Made by a program: the position numbers and the translations under genes
NCBI RefSeq assembly: GCF_963966145.1
Contig: NC_091054.1
Location: forward strand, 2,356,001-2,420,000
Direction of reading: 5' to 3'
Source of the DNA: Tenebrio molitor
Lineage: Eukaryota > Arthropoda > Insecta > Coleoptera > Tenebrionidae
DNA: 64,000 nt
In this document: positions 38,000-50,689 of the stretch, piece by piece
Position numbering within the stretch: the stretch's first letter is position 1
How the letters are laid out: every line of letters begins with the position of its first letter
The notes under the pieces: model-generated
The model's input: the letters and a program-made list of their open reading frames with translations, nothing else
Told to the model about the DNA's origin: nothing
Databases searched by the model: none

Positions 38000-38880
38000 T
38001 ACAGGGTGATTCTGAAATAAGTTTGGAAAAACTGTGGAGTATCCGTGACACAAAATAATTCTGGGTGAATGGCTTTTGAGGGTGAAATCAAAAGGATGGA
38101 ATTGCACCATATTCTTGTATTTTCGACGTCTATGATGAGAGAGAGAAAATATTTTAATACATTTTTATCTACGATCGTGTAAAAAGTAGGCACTTTTTGC
38201 ACTAAAAATCGTTGTCAAAGTTGACGTTTAGTGAACTGACAGAATCGTGCCATAAAATTTCTAGTACACGCTTTTATGGCACAGAACTGTCAGAATACAA
38301 CAATACAATTTGTTGGAAACATTGTTTAGAAATAGGTTGCTAAACGACGTGGTTCTCAAACGACTTCGGTTATTTGGAAAATATTGAATCAATAATAATA
38401 GGTATACGATCGTAGATAAAATGTTGTAAGACACATTGTGTGTTACACTCACATCCTTTAAAATACTCCCTCGTATTTTAAACCCGTTCGTGCAATAAAG
38501 GATAACTTTTTACGCTTATATCCTAAGTAACTATTAATTATTTGTGCGTTCCTAGTTCCTCACTTTCCCGGTATTACCCGAATTTAGGGTATTTGTAACA
38601 CATACATTACGAATGTATGGTACCTTTACACACGTAGACACCGAGACGCACAGACTATTATGTCGAATACATATCCATAGGGTCAAAAATGATAAAAGAA
38701 CTAACGCACTACTGCGATTTGTTAGTAAATATGCAGAAAGTTTTGGTAATGCGTTTATTTTTACCTATGACGACGTTTCAATGTGGGTGAAAGGATTTTT
38801 GCAGAACGATAAAATTTATGAGTATTTATTGCCACGGCCACTACAATCTCTTTACATCAATCCTACATAAAACAGGTAAT
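38000..38880. other. no recognisable features
   Basis: AT-rich. The plus-strand frame at 38,613-38,870 (85 codons) has a mildly protein-like composition but no family match and no splice evidence. Confidence 0.35.
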
Positions 38881-39045
38881 ATATTGGGTGTTTTTTTTTA
38901 TAATTTCACCTCACAGTAGGCGTTGAAGAGTCAATTGTGAACACAAACAACGCAAAAAGCTGATCCGTGATCTGTAATCCGTGGTGCGTTCACAATCGAC
39001 TCTTCAACGCCTACTTTGAGGTGAAATTTAAAGAAACACACGATA
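38881..39045. repeat. MITE family M1, copy 5
   Basis: Left part ATTGGGTGTTTTTTTTTATAA and right part AAACACACGATA are diverged ends. The inner arms AGGCGTTGAAGAGTCAATTG and CAATCGACTCTTCAACGCCT are well kept, as is TTTCACCTCA/TGAGGTGAAA. Confidence 0.82.
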
Positions 39046-39447
39046 CTTTATAAATGAGAGTTCCACATTCAACATTGTTTCGTATAACTTTGACAGCTGT
39101 GTATACTCCAGGACAAGACATCCTTCGTTTCACAAATTAAATAATAACTTTTCAAAATACCTTTTCACATAAAATATTTACTAGATTTTGTCAGAGAATC
39201 TTTGTAAGATACTTGGAAGGATATTGTTATAGGTGCAACAAAATTCAAATAAGTGCATTTTGGTAGAAGTTATCGAACAGAAGTAGTCGTGAAGGAAAGG
39301 AAATGGCTCAAAACTAGGTATGTTTTAAAAAGCACTGATCCGATTGGCTCTAAAATCACTAGGTGTGGAGTCCAGCCTAAGGTAAATTTTTTGCAAAAAA
39401 AAAACGTTGAAATCGGTGAATTAAAAAAAAATTATAGTGTCATGATT

Positions 39448-39583
39448 ATATCGGGTGTTCAATTAATTTTATCTTCAAAGTAGGCGCTGAAGAGTCGATT
39501 GTGAATGCATCACGGATTACAGATCACGGATCAGCTGTTTAAAAATCTAACCTCACACCTCTTGCGCTGTTGCTTGTTCCTGA
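39448..39583. repeat. left half of an M1 element
   Basis: ATATCGGGTGTTCAATTAATTT, GAAGAGTCGATTGTGAATGC and GATCACGGATCAGCTG follow the M1 order, but the right half is missing. It lies about 400 bp from the complete copy at 38.9 kb, in the same orientation. Confidence 0.75.
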
Positions 39584-40088
39584 GAATCTATCTACTATTC
39601 TTTCAGTTCTAACAACGGAAACAAAAAACAACAATCAATTTACTGACACCGTACGTAAGAAAATATTTAAAGACTTATTTTACATAGGATTACCAGCACA
39701 TAAGTTATTGTTGAAAATTAAATCAACATACAGTTTTGCGTAGTGATCTTCGTCTCTCCTGATAACTGCTTTAAAACCGTAACAAATTTATTTTATGTTG
39801 GTCACACTTCAAACACTTGATGGCATACAACAATGCTAGGAATCTCTTTGCGGACATAGCTGCATAAAAGCCGTTATTATGAAGGTATTTGAACAAAAAC
39901 GCCCACAAAATGAGTATCCGTAGCTGCGATGGTATGAACAATTAGTCAAGCGTTTGTAAATTTCAAATGGAAACAATTGCCTCTATAACCAAAGTATAAT
40001 TACCTGAATACCTGACCTAAAATATAAGTGAGTGGCGATTTTCGATAAACTGAATTACATACATTTTGATGGCGCAAGAATTTCAAAT

Positions 40089-40442
40089 ATCGCGCGTTCA
40101 AATGAAATTCTGGGCTGGGTAGGCGTTGGAAACCATCAATTGTTGTGCTTTTAAAAAGCGTAGATTAATTGGAACATGTTGACAGCTAACGTAAAATTTA
40201 GAAAAAAAAATGTTTTTTTTGCAATATTTTACATTAAAAATGGAATAACTTAACGATTCCTATTCTCGAAGCAAATATCTAAGGGCACCCTTGCTGAAAA
40301 CAAACATGTTCAATTATGTCCCGATTAAACATAAACAAATGTCATTGGTGTCAAACGGCGGGAAATTCAAACTTTACACTGTTCTAAACGATTTAATTTT
40401 TCCAACGCCTACTCAGCCTAGGATTTCATTTGAACGCGCGAT
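40089..40442. repeat. MITE family M4, copy 3 (full length)
   Basis: The ends ATCGCGCGTTCAAATGAAAT and ATTTCATTTGAACGCGCGAT are perfect inverted repeats, showing that the family end includes the CGCGCG segment. The interior is collinear with the 13.6-kb copy. Confidence 0.9.
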
Positions 40443-43400
40443 GTAAATTCCACAGGATTTCAGAAAATTTTCATACTCATAAGATTGCATTATTTAATTG
40501 TCCACACCGGGATAAACAATTCTTGTGATTTTTTCATTAAAAAATTAGTAAAATTAAGACACAGTAGTGACTTTTGCTGAAAACATTTTTTTCTTACAAA
40601 TTAATAATAGGTAAAAAGAATATGAATGATGAATCTATGAATTTCTTATAATTACTCTATGTAACGTATTATTTTCAGATAAAAATTTCACAATGGTAGA
40701 GTAAGCTTGTCCAATTATTATTTATATGATTTCAGAAGTAAAGACATGTAATTACGGAAAAATTAAAATCCAACACCAGACCACTAATAAAGATAAACTT
40801 ACCAGCTATAAATTACACCAGTCCAATATTTTATTACTTTTCTCAACTGTAAGTGCACTTTTTGAAGCGCCATATACGGTTTATCTCCCCCTCGATCGAC
40901 GCATTATGCTACAACACAAGAAAACATTGCAATCAACAAGATTTTAATCAAATTGCATTACATGTATCTCTAATTGAATCGCTTAATGGAGAAACTGAAT
41001 ATGTCCATATTTAACTAACGTATCGTCGATATATAACGTTGTTTAATTGATTCTAATAGAAAATAAACCCATCCACAAGATAAAATATAGTGTTTTGAAA
41101 TTTAAAAATAATTTCACGAGAGAGAGAAATGTAAAAATCCGGAGCACCTGAAGACCATGTAACATGGCGTCAATTATCATCACCTGTCGTTGTTCAATTT
41201 AATCCCGAAACGATCGAGGGGTTTGTAAATTATCACCACATGCCCCTGCAGACGTTATCCCCTCTCTCGCCGAATATCTCAATCTAGAAAGCCCCATATG
41301 GAAGTTGCCCCATAAATCGGTTCGCTTAGTTCGCAGTAAATAATCAGTCTTTTCCGGGACCGGTTAATTCCAGGAGCTTCAATATAATAAAAGCAATATC
41401 ACCGGCGTCGACTCTATCTACTCTCGATGGCACTTTAATTAAGCAACACGGAAGTATTAGCGCGATCTGTATGATAAACACTGCAATAATCGCTATGTAC
41501 ACTCAGTAGTTTGAATGTGTTCAACTAGAGAGCGCTTTAAAAGCGCACTAATTGCCACCAAGACTTTACCTCGACTGGTTATAAAATTACAAATTATCAC
41601 ATTAGCTTGCCAGCCAAAGATGGGGAGCCAAGACTTCATCAGAATAAAACTGCAATTAACCCCGGATTTGCCTGCTGAAGGTCTCCGGTGCAAAGAGGCT
41701 GTCAAGTCTGGAGTAACAAAAAAATACACATATCGACTAAAATATATTTTAGATTTTTGTGTGTTAAAACGGCGTTGTTAATGAAATACGTTTCGGCGCA
41801 TAGAAAAATAATAATCCGGGAGCTTTTTCAGAGGCATCATCTTTGAATTCAGCTCTCTCAACCGCGACATATCACCAAAGAGGCGCTTATGGCAAGCGGT
41901 TTCCATGGCAATTCACGAGGATTTCATTTAAATTGTCACATAACGCCGCCCCTGTACCGGCGAGGCGGCACAGCGAGTCGCCCGGAGCCGCTTGCGCTGC
42001 GGGTTTGGCGCGCGTCGCTCCGCTCGACGACAATCCCCGTCCCGATTCCGTGGTAATTCACTAGGATTTAATTTAAATTAGTTTTCGTGGCGGGGTCGCG
42101 GTAACATTAGAATTGTTACTGTGTTCAATATGTCGGGGATCCCCGGGGATTTGGATCTGTTTTAGCGCTCCTGAAAAGGAATGAAATTCGGAGCAAAGTG
42201 CTTTCGTGTATAAGCAAGTTTCTGGCGGTCGTATTTGCATCGCTAATTGAAGGGGGCGGGGGCCCTCCAGAATTGAAAGATGAATAACGGGCCAACATTG
42301 TAAAAATTGCATTAGAGATCGCGTCACGTCTCGGCGGTTATTTCTCGTTTAAGAGAAAACCAGCCGGTTCTGATAACGCTGATTTACTCCGCCGGCATAT
42401 ATAGATAATGTAATGAAAAAGTATGGCAGACGCGTGACGTTTAAACTATTGCTTTGTTGAATCTCTCATTCTGCCCGGTCGTCTCAAACTTTTGAATAAT
42501 AATGGCATTATTCATTTTAATCGGGTTTTACCGACGTCTATCTCGGAAAACGCCACTCAACTTGCTAAAACTTGCAATATCCTAAACGATTTAAACGCCG
42601 AAAGGACTGTAAATATTTAATCCTGGCGAAATTATTTCGCATTAAGGAACGGCCGGAAAGCACGCTCCCTAATAAATTAAGGATCACGCCGGCCGATGGA
42701 AAATATCCCACTATCTAGTTCCCTGGATACTCGATGGTTCATTTTCATGAATTTATAAAATTTTCTCTTTTTCAAATTAGTTTTTGCCGAAACTCTATCT
42801 AGAAAAATAATTCTTCGAAAACAATTCTCGTACATATTTACTTTCAACAGAAGTAAAGAATGAATCCTGATTATACTGTTTCTAACAAAGCTATTACAGC
42901 ACTCAAAAGAGTGCGTTAATAGCTGATTTGAGTGCTGTAGTAGATCAGTAGGTACAATTTACATTTTCTAGGTTGGTAACTTCTTTCAGTGTCAAACATC
43001 AAATAACAAACGCCAAATCACGCTAAACAAACGATATAAGTGATATAATTTCAAATTGAACTTTCAAATGTTCCACTGTAACATTTGTGTTACCAACACC
43101 ACCATAAAATTCCCCAAATTTTAAACTGCGATTTTTCATTTAAAAATGTGGAAAATAGAAAAAAAATAGTTTATAAGGCATTTTGTAGCACTTAGGTACT
43201 GCTTCATGGCACTCCTTGCAAGCTCGTCGTGGCTTAAACCCGTGTGTGCTACAAAATACTTCTTACAAGACTCGTATCATAAATTACTGTTTCAAAATCA
43301 CTTCTGTCAAATAATGCCGATGACGACAAATTGTTCGAAAGCAACATTTTGATTCTCAGGTAATTTTGAAAAATCAACAATAAATAACGCAAAAAATTGG

Positions 43401-43820
43401 TTAAATGTCAAAATAGTTGCGTCGAATCATAGAAAATTAGGTTTTCTAGGAGACTATTGTGACTATAGGAAATTTTACTTATCGCACTTAGGCAAAATGT
43501 AAAAAATAACGATAAATAGATAAAACTTTCTTTTACTATACCTCGTGATGTCATTTATTTAAATATATAAATTCTATGTGAGAACGTAGAACCCAAAAAA
43601 TCACATTTATTCATAATACACTAGCATTTGGAAAGTAGGAGGATTCAGGATTTATTAATTAGGATTATTGATGAGCTGTAATTTGGGTATTTCCAGAAAG
43701 ATGCAAGATCGCATTCAAAAACAATTAAGGAATAAAAAAAAATATTTCGGACCGCCTCAAAAGTTCTATGTTTAAATACACAATTTTTTTTGTCTTCAAA
43801 AATCGAATTTTCTCAATTTG
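40443..43820. other. gene-free stretch with GC-rich block and two hairpins
   Basis: A CpG-rich block lies at 41,940-42,060 (contains CGGCGAGGCGGCACAGCGAG and GGCGCGCGTCGCTCCGC) inside low-GC surroundings. A hairpin at 42,895-42,939 has arms TACAGCACTCAAA/TTTGAGTGCTGTA. A foldback at 43,172-43,265 has arms GCATTTTGTAGCAC/GTGCTACAAAATAC around CAAGCTCGTCGTGG. Frames on both strands across 41.5-42.3 kb overlap one another and none is recognisable. Confidence 0.45.
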
Positions 43821-44031
43821 TACAGTCGATGGTCAAATAAAACTGGGACAAAAATGACAATCACATGTCAAAATTCACAAATTTGCATGGTTTAATTACG
43901 ACTTTATCACAAATAGGTTTATTTTGGTATGACATATTATATAGACACTGACAAATATATTGACAATTCAATGGTCTGATTTACATAGATTAAATTTTAA
44001 GTGTCCCAGTTTTATTTGTCCATCGACCGTA
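43821..44031. repeat. singleton MITE with 30-bp inverted ends
   Basis: TACAGTCGATGGTCAAATAA and, at the other end, TTATTTGTCCATCGACCGTA form inverted ends that continue as AACTGGGACA/TGTCCCAGTT, about 30 bp with very few mismatches. TA at both edges fits a Tc1/mariner target duplication. The interior is 150 bp of AT-rich non-coding DNA. Confidence 0.87.
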
Positions 44032-47000
44032 CATTCAATCAATTTAGTTTTTTGTATCTAATCATGTTCATGGAAATGTGCGAAGAATACCTATGTAAAT
44101 TAAAAACTTAATTAATTACATAACAATATAATAATTAATATTATTATGTACCTATTTATATTCTTCAGTGAATTTTAATAAAGAAGGTTCATAAAACTGG
44201 TAGTCAAGCACACCTTGGTTTTCTCCCTCGTGTTCACAAACACAGGTCGTGTTTTTAGTTGGTGTGCTTTGACATTTCCTTCAAGTACATAACCTCACTC
44301 ATTCATTATTACTTATTATTATAAATGAAATCATTAATTTAAAGTAAGTAGTACTAAGAGAAGCAGGAAAACTCTATTAAACAAATAGATATCATGTAAC
44401 ATTCATAATTTGACAGTTGATGAAGCTACGACATACGTTAACGCAAGCACAAGCTAGCACCCCACCACTTGGCAAAACATTTTTTCGAACGCTCTTTACA
44501 TCCAGCAGTTATTGAAATTAATGATTATCTTGGGGGAATATTCCTCGGGTTTCTTGTAAGCAAAATGTAAGCAACAGTGAAGCGTATATAAACTATTCTG
44601 CATTGTAAGTCAAAGTCCTTACAATAACTAATTTAACTTGCTTTACTCAGTATGGGTTAGGTAACTATGAACAGTTTAATATACCAGACACCGACTTCAA
44701 AAGTAATTTGGTTGTGTCTTTGCTAATAATAACTGAGAAAAACTTTTTTTTAAAGCAGAGTATTCGTCATAAAAATGTGGTCGCGTAAAAATATGGAGCG
44801 GTCAAAAAAAATTGTGGCCATGTTTTTTTTCTCTTCTAGAAAAGCCAATCGTCTTTTTAGTTGGTATGCTTGAAGTTTTCGTAACCTCACTTTATTGTAA
44901 TCTAATGTAAAATCATTAATTTAAAGTAAAACCATCGTGTCTCATTGAGAAACGCAGGAAAACGATCATTGGTTGTTTCTAAAAGGAACTGTTTTTGGTA
45001 AAAAAAGTATTCACACCACTACTGCTTCGCTGAAAAATTGACCAATCAAAAATGTCAATTTAGTTTTACAGGGGTTACGTCATACGAAAACAAAAGTAAA
45101 TCAATTGACCACAACATTTTTTCAATAAATGGAATTAAATACTACAAAGTGATCAAAAAGAAAAGAAATCAGAGCAGGCGTTGCAAATTATTATCAGGCA
45201 TGTCGTAGCGGAATTCTATGCAATAATGCAATGCATGGGCATAGACAATTTGTGGTCTCATTAAGGAGAAAATTCCCAAAAAATAACTGGAAAACAGATA
45301 AGAAAAAAGGAAACAACACTACTTTAAAAAAATATATCTATTACGAGTATTATTATCATAATTTTGTCCACTTTCTGAATAAGCTTTAAATACAAAAAGA
45401 AATTGAAACAAGTGTGGAACGTCAACGACAATACTTATTTTCACTGTTCCAATTTTGTCAAATATAAAACAATTTCAATTTAGTAACTTTTCCAACTTTC
45501 CCAATTCCTAGATTGCATATACCTACTCGAAACTTGCAAGTTGCTGTAATAAATAAAATACAATTGAATGTCAGGCGAAAGACTACGAGACACGCAAACC
45601 CTTCGACGAATCGTAATAATGTTATTATTTTTTTTAATATACCACAACGTCAAAACATTCCCAATCCATCCAGAAATTAATGTGAATTTTATTGTTTTTG
45701 CTCGTTTTTTTATAGATTTTATTTGGATCTTGCATGTCACAGAAAAATTAGAACGAATGAGTCAGCAATGCCGAAAAATTTTATAGATAATGGGAACGAT
45801 TAGTGTTTCGTTTATTCTGAATTACAAAATAAACAAACATGATTCGTTATTGTACCACACCGAGATTAAATCAGATCGAACATCTTGTGCTTGAAAAGTT
45901 TTATGAGCTTGTTTTTTCTCTGTCTGGAAACCAAAACAAAAAACAATGTGGAACCAAAGTGATCCAGTAAAATGTACCATTCGGTGTCTGATTTTTAAAT
46001 TGAATAATATATAGCAAGCACTGGAATTGAACACGTCCGACATCTAGTGGTGAGTGGTCATAGTTACTCCCGCTGCCCAACGGACGATTCGAACTGTAAT
46101 GCGGCTAAAAAGCGCCATCTGCACAAGGAATGTAGAGATTTGATGTGAGTCGTAAGTTACAATGTCAAAACATAAGGTTTGTGCCACAACTATTAGAATG
46201 TAATACAGATGTCTATTTTATTTCTTCACCAACTGTCAACATGCAGATTGATAAATAGACGAATTACTATACCTAATATTGTAAAAATAAGTTTATAATT
46301 ATTACTATCAAGGTAAATTTAGTTAAATGTTATCTAAGCAAAAGTACCTAATCATTTTTCAGTGACAAATAAAAAATAGTCCTTCATATTTACAAATTTT
46401 TATACAATTACTGAAACTTTTTTGACAAAGATTTTTAAGCTCCCATAGAATCATAAAAATTACCTAATCATTTTTTAATCTTTATTTAAAAATAAGTAAG
46501 ATTGACATTAACACTTGCTGTAAAGAGGAATTAAAAAATAATTGAAAATGGTAGGTATTTCCTTCATAATGAACCAGTACAAAATTCTTTTAACCTCTGT
46601 CCACAACTCTCCTACTTTTTGATGACTTATCTATTAATTTTTTTTTATCTCAACAACTTCTACTTGTGTGAACCTGGCCTTTGAATGTTTTACAATAATC
46701 TCCAGTCATTTCTCCTACATGTCTTCTGGTATCCAAATGCGAATACCATTTGAATTTTTATGGCAAGGATTCCACAGCGAAATGCTAAAGAATTTGAATA
46801 GCGGTAGCCTTACCACACTTCAACAATAGCAAGTGAGGTCACTATTATCATTAGCCTGTCTAAACGTGGGTGCCGACCCAAATTTATTGACATTTACCTT
46901 CGACAGTTCTTGCTGTTATTGTTATTGGGACAATAAATTCAAATTTCGTCAACCTCTGCAGCTCTACTTTCAAGAGCTGAGCTCAGGATGCAAAAACTGC

Positions 47001-47349
47001 TCAAACAGAAATGACAAAAAAAAAAAATCCAAATCTGGTAGTTTCTGCAGAAGCGAGTCCTGCCGGGTCAAAAGCCGCTAACGAATGGTCGCAATAATGG
47101 AGAGTGACTGTTGTCTTGTAACAGGTGATTCAGCTTACGTTATTTCAGGTAAAATCGTCTGCCCCCCTTACCAAAATGGAGACCATCAGCAGCGACCAAC
47201 ATGCACAACACTGCAACTGCTAGTCTCTATACGCATACCAACCTAACGGGACGCACCTTTACTTCACCTCTCCAACGACCCGACAGTCAAGTGTTGAGCT
47301 ACCTCAAGTGTTTAGTGTGATAACTTGTGCAAAAATACAAAATGGTGTG
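44032..47349. other. no recognisable features
   Basis: AT-rich, without clear repeat ends or coding. A patch at 46,030-46,130 carries the insect-repeat-like motifs CATCTAGTGGTGAG and GCGCCATCTGC, perhaps relics of a retroelement. Overlapping frames near 45.5-46.0 and 46.8-47.1 kb are not supported. Confidence 0.4.
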
Positions 47350-48046
47350 ATGAAGTTGACCAGTGCCAAAAATATCGGATACTTAGCTAAAAGACAAGCG
47401 GTGAGTCCATCCCAGATTTCTTCACCACACGTTTCGCCATTTCTTCACGACGTGATTTCAACGCTCGATCGAGAGCGAAACCCCGGGGTACAGTAGGGCC
47501 ATTTAAACATCATTTGTCCAGAAGTTGTGCTTTTCGACTTGGTGCAACGCGGAAATGACTCGGACGGTAACAAGCAATTTGTATTCCAAACGCGTAACCT
47601 TCAACTGTTATCAAAATACCGAAACCTTGACTTAAGTCAGGAAGACTTAAGCCTCGAATTCGGGTCAGGCAATTTCCGAAAAACCCTCTACAATTACGCG
47701 GCTCGTCCTGTAATTACGTCGTCGATTATTGGAATTGGAATCGACCTTCTCGCTAATTGCTGCCCTATAGTTGCTCTTATCACGTGAGTTGGTTCCACGC
47801 TCTTGATAATGATAAGTAACGGTGCGCTTTTTTACTTTCCCATTTGCATAGCGCCTTTGGTGCGTGTTTTGCTCCCACAGTCGCGCAGATTCGGCATCAA
47901 TTGAGCTCGAGATGAGTGTGGAAGATAAGCGCAACAATCCTCACACAACCTTCACTTTTACCATTTTACTATTGGAATTGTGTCCAAAGCGATTCATAAA
48001 CGCGCAATTAAAGAGATTACCGTTAGGCAATCGCGCTCTGAAATAG
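47350..48046 (+). CDS. weak candidate three-exon gene of unknown function
   Basis: Exon 1 (47,350-47,400) reads MKLTSAKNIGYLAKRQA and stops at a consensus donor GTGAGT. A frame open from 47,497 (after TACAGTAG) runs to a second consensus donor, CAC/GTGAGT, at 47,784. A pyrimidine-rich tract and CTCCCACAG at 47,880 then lead into exon 3 (47,881-48,046), which keeps the frame to TAG. The introns would be 96 and 97 bp. The product would be about 167 residues, with a hydrophobic stretch near SSIIGIGIDLLANCC. I recognise no domain. Evidence is splice geometry and frame continuity alone; the first acceptor is poor and other frames are also open downstream, so this may be chance. Confidence 0.22.
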
Positions 48047-48761
48047 AAACCGGTGGAGGAAACGTTGCAAAAAAAAAAATCTTGAAAAATTGTCTTGGAA
48101 CTAGAACGGAAGCGCTTCAGACGCTACTTAGGTTTCTTCTACGAAACAGAAAACGGATTGATGATCTAAAATTATTGGTATTCCAACGGATGTTTTAATA
48201 GATGATGATATAATCGTCGAGCATGGAGCAATTAATTTTTTTCAATTCTGGTAAATACCGTGATTTTTGCATGTCGAAGGAATTAAGTATTCCACGAACT
48301 GGCGGCGAGTTTATTTTTGCAATGGTGTCGAAACTGTTTGAACCAACCAGTTTTTGTAGATAATCTCTACGCAAATCAGTTTGGTCAAGTTCTGCAAAAA
48401 TTTGCCGACCAGTTGACCACTCGAGTCCAATGTCAGGACGTTAATCTCATCTAAATTCGGAGCTAGAGTCAGTAATGCAAATATAATCATGTCTGAGAAA
48501 GTTAATGCGAATTTAACAGCACCAATAGACGCTTACTTTCGTACAAAGTCATTTTTGCCTTGTGTACCCAGTGGCGTACCTTCTGTCAGGATTTTTTTAG
48601 CGGTTTTTACGCCAGATTAAGGACACACCCACTGTTAACAGTTAACAGTCTTAAATGGAATTTATACGGAATGAGTCAGCTAACAAGGATCTTTTGTGTT
48701 TGTAGAAAGTGATGAAGTGTCGGTTGTCTTGGAGGATTTTTCATAAAATTCCACGACCCTA

Positions 48762-49234
48762 TACAGGGTGTCGGAAAATTAACGTATTTCAAGTCGGGGG
48801 TCTTGTAGAGAAAAATCTCAAGAATCTCGAAAAAATAAAATAAAAAATATAGGGGGGGTCTTTAGAAAGATATATGCGTCTGAAGGTTCAAACTTTTCAT
48901 CATGTTTTCTTCAAATAAAAAATATAAATGGTTGACATTTATTTTGAAATATGGTGAGGATGATTATGTAACATATTAAAATATAAATGAAAAGACATTT
49001 CTTGAAAAAACAGCTTTATCTCGAAAAAATAAAAGTTTTATTTTTCCAATTTTTGTTCAAAAGGGAAGTACAACATAGCTAGAATATGAATCAATTATTT
49101 TTGAACAAATATTGGCAACTTTGAGATTTTTTCAAAGTGACAGCAATTTTTTTTTTAAACATTTTTACTTGGTCAACAGGATGTTCCCAACTAATCCCCG
49201 AACTCGGAATACGATAATTTTAAGACACCCTGTA
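48762..49234 (-). repeat. MITE family M2, copy 5 (inverted)
   Basis: Reverse-oriented full copy: TACAGGGTGTCGGAAAATTA on the left and AATTTTAAGACACCCTGTA on the right. It retains the central GGTTGACATTTATTTTGAAA and GTTTTATTTTTCCAATTTTT segments. Confidence 0.88.
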
Positions 49235-49465
49235 TAATGAGCAACTTTACTCCTTGATTGTTAAAGTTAGAAGGGTAAAACTGTAGTAGATTGTTGTAGT
49301 TGATAGTTTGTAGCATTATTTGAAAGCAGTTTACAGTTTCATAACAATAGTTATTTATTATACAAGACGATATTGTATTGTTGTATTTTATCGTCGTGTA
49401 TAATATTCTATTTTTTTCTATAGCATTTGTATTTTATTATTATCGCTATTAATATAAGGAGAAGA

Positions 49466-49560
49466 TTATGGGATTTATAATATGCGAGGACGTTGGCAGG
49501 TGACGAGGCGATTAGCCGAGTCACCTGCACAACGTCCGAGCGCTGGTTAAATCCCATAAT
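49466..49560. repeat. 95-bp foldback with GGTGACGAGGCG core
   Basis: ATTATGGGATTTATAATATG pairs imperfectly with the right arm TTAAATCCCATAATATT, and GGACGTTGGCAGGTGAC pairs with GTCACCTGCACAACGTCC. The centre is GAGGCGATTAGCCGA. It is the same structural class as the 24.4- and 32.2-kb foldbacks. Confidence 0.7.
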
Positions 49561-49754
49561 ATTCGAGTTATATTTGAAGCATTATCGTATCATTGTATCT
49601 AACGTATTATGAGCGCGTAACTAATGTATTATTACGACTAATTAACGTATTATAAGTAACTAAGGAAGCCGATGAGTTATTCGAATATTATGGACTTCAT
49701 AATTATTATCACTTATTAATAAATGTGTAACATAAAATGATCATAATCGTTAGT

Positions 49755-50065
49755 AGTAGTTTATTTAACGAGTTCGTGTGTAATTTGGGCTTTTTTTGGC
49801 ATGAGTGGGCCAGTTTAAAACTCGAGTGAAACGAGAGTTTTAAAGGTCCACGAGTGCCAAAAAAAAAAAAAACAAATTACACAAGAACTGGTTGAATACA
49901 ACGTTTTTTTGTTCGACGAGCCCCCCAAAGGCTCCAAATCGCTGAAAATCCTTAAAGTTAGCTTGACGTTTCGTTTTGACAAGTTGTCAAATTTATCAAA
50001 ATCTGTTCACATAGGAGAAAATTCTCAAATTCTGACAGTGTCGAATAAAAAAAACATTTTTTTAG
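49755..50065. repeat. foldback element FB, copy 1
   Basis: TTTAACGAGTTCGTGTGTAA starts a palindrome whose centre is AAACTCGAGTGAAACGAGAGTTTT. The right side continues with TACAACGTTTTTTTGTTCGACGAGC and ends near GACAGTGTCGAATAAAAAAA. The whole segment matches 54,511-54,800. A short piece of its left arm also occurs near 51,409-51,440. Confidence 0.82.
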
Positions 50066-50392
50066 AATCATTAGTATAAAAAATCGTGTCAGGTTTTGAA
50101 ATCTCGTTAGTATGAGCGTTGTTAGGGTAATAGAGAAAATAAATTACATTTTCAAATCTCGGTAGTATTATTTATGTTATGCATTATGTTCAGTTTTTTT
50201 TTTAAATCACAATCGAAGATTATTTTAAAGAAAAAAAGAAAAACCATTTAAAGAGCGGCATTTCGAAGACTTGCATCATACTGGGAAAATCTAATGCACG
50301 GGCCTGTCTACATAATAATATAGAGTCTCATCACAATCCAATGTATAATGAGATTAACTGGCTGTAAAAGAAGTACAAAATAATATAATCAC
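50066..50392. other. left flank of the peptide-gene cluster
   Basis: AT-rich, with no gene recognised. It is where the mature-peptide exon of the first, decayed gene copy would be expected; nothing resembling one is present. Confidence 0.45.
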
Positions 50393-50441
50393 CTGAGACG
50401 GTACAAGCACTTGCTACCAGCACAACCAATAAAAACATCAT
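50393..50441 (-). pseudogene. decayed signal-peptide exon of the peptide family (copy A)
   Basis: On the minus strand, ATGATG opens MMFLLVVLVASACTVS, the shared signal peptide, and ends at CAG/GTGATT as in the other copies. The usual initiator four codons upstream is changed (ATG to AGG in front of TACGCG), leaving only the inner Met pair. The usual intron is reduced to 31 bp before CTTTTACAG. Splicing there, if possible at all, would give Ala-Ser and then a stop. Without splicing, a short frame continues DYIILYFF and on. The promoter is still recognisable. I read this as a gene that lost its mature exon by deletion. Confidence 0.65.
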
Positions 50442-50493
50442 TTTCGCGTACCTGTTGATGATTTGTTTGTTAATTGCCATCTTTCTGCAGAGG

Positions 50494-50500
50494 TTATATA
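50494..50500 (-). promoter_or_regulatory. TATA box of copy A
   Basis: TATATAA on the minus strand, 25 bases before the initiator-like GCAATT. A TTATCAGATATG stretch (GATA-type site) precedes it. The element remains although the gene is broken. Confidence 0.55.
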
Positions 50501-50689
50501 GTGCACATATCTGATAAGTGATAATAGGATACGCAAAATTTAAAAAAAATCTAGCAGGAAGATACGAATCATTAAACATGAACAATATTTTTAGAACTGC
50601 AATTAAACATTTTTTTTTATTTACAGCATATTGGTTACTTATTGGTAGTATAATACATTTTTTACACCATTAAAAAAGTAAATATTTTG

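Noticed and set aside
41843..42327. Possible coding exon in the GC-rich block
   Set aside because: Frames are open on both strands, with no splice sites that fit and no protein family resemblance; CpG-rich composition alone explains them.
46015..46130. Possible tRNA or SINE on the minus strand (B-box-like GTTCGAATCG and GTTCAATTCC)
   Set aside because: No cloverleaf can be drawn and no A-box lies at the right distance.
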